Part shown: piece by piece, positions 13,088 to 13,135 of the stretch | Numbering within the stretch: the stretch's first letter is position 1 | Layout of the letters: each line of letters opens with the position of its first letter | Source: Planctomycetaceae bacterium | GTDB taxonomy: Bacteria; Planctomycetota; Phycisphaerae; Phycisphaerales; SM1A02 | Length of the DNA stretch: 13,135 bases | Reading direction: 5' to 3' | Assembly (NCBI GenBank): GCA_002684315.1 | Contig: NYVB01000190.1 | Coordinates: 1 to 13,135, forward strand | Translations under genes and position numbers: made by a program | Notes under the pieces: model-generated | Told to the model about the DNA's origin: nothing | What the model saw: the letters and a program-made list of their open reading frames with translations, nothing else | Database searches by the model: none

Positions 13088-13135
13088 TTACTTTCTGAGG
13101 CCGAGCTTCTTGATCAGTGCCTGATACGCATCACG
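13088..13135 (-). CDS. rpsO: Ribosomal protein S15, C-terminal fragment
   Basis: Only the last 15 codons plus TAA are in the window; the gene enters from the right edge. The visible peptide RDAYQALIKKLGLRK matches the conserved S15 C-terminus (Y-x-x-L-I-x-K-L-G-L-R-x). S15 binds 16S rRNA and helps assemble the small subunit. Its position just upstream of a terminator and pnp on the same strand repeats the widespread rpsO-pnp order, which strongly supports the call despite the short length. Confidence 0.9.
   Translation of the reverse strand, partial: RDAYQALIKKLGLRK

Overview
The window looks like chromosomal core DNA of a Gram-negative bacterium, probably a member of the Planctomycetota and perhaps a Phycisphaerae-like lineage. 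The clues are a sigma-70 protein with an unusual long N-terminus, a bacterial DNA topoisomerase VI, type II secretion/type IV pilus-type genes and moderate GC. This placement is inference; there is no rRNA or other lineage marker. No mobile element, CRISPR array, tRNA or prophage gene was seen.

Layout. Every gene is on the minus strand except the two topoisomerase genes. Read 5'->3' on the minus strand from the right edge: the 3' end of rpsO (ribosomal protein S15), its terminator, a large leader hairpin, pnp (polynucleotide phosphorylase) and a strong pnp terminator; then a cold-shock protein and a membrane histidine kinase. Next comes the plus-strand pair top6B-top6A, which converges on the kinase with about 8 bp between the reading frames. 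To its left, divergent from it, is ndk with a clear terminator. Then follow a 334-bp non-coding stretch, an atypical sigma factor, a 3-oxoacid CoA-transferase A subunit without its partner, a secreted helical protein, gspE, and the first 15 codons of gspF at the left edge.

How the genes work together. rpsO-ter-hairpin-pnp repeats the layout known from E. coli, where PNPase controls its own mRNA through an RNase III-cut leader hairpin. The secreted protein, gspE and gspF are tightly spaced and probably one transcription unit for a secretion or pilus machine. top6B and top6A overlap by one base (TAGTG) and should be made together as the two subunits of a heterotetrameric type IIB topoisomerase.

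Most notable signal. The topoisomerase VI is complete by motif (Bergerat ATPase, switch lysine, catalytic tyrosine, Toprim acids). Both subunits also carry Lys/Ser-rich, histone-H1-like tails: at the N- and C-termini of subunit B and in the first ~60 residues of subunit A. Subunit B in addition has an Asp-rich repeated linker just before its basic C-terminal tail. Other points of interest are the sigma factor lacking a recognisable region 3 and the region 2.3 tryptophans, the orphan CoA-transferase subunit, and RNA hairpins in the pnp and csp leaders.
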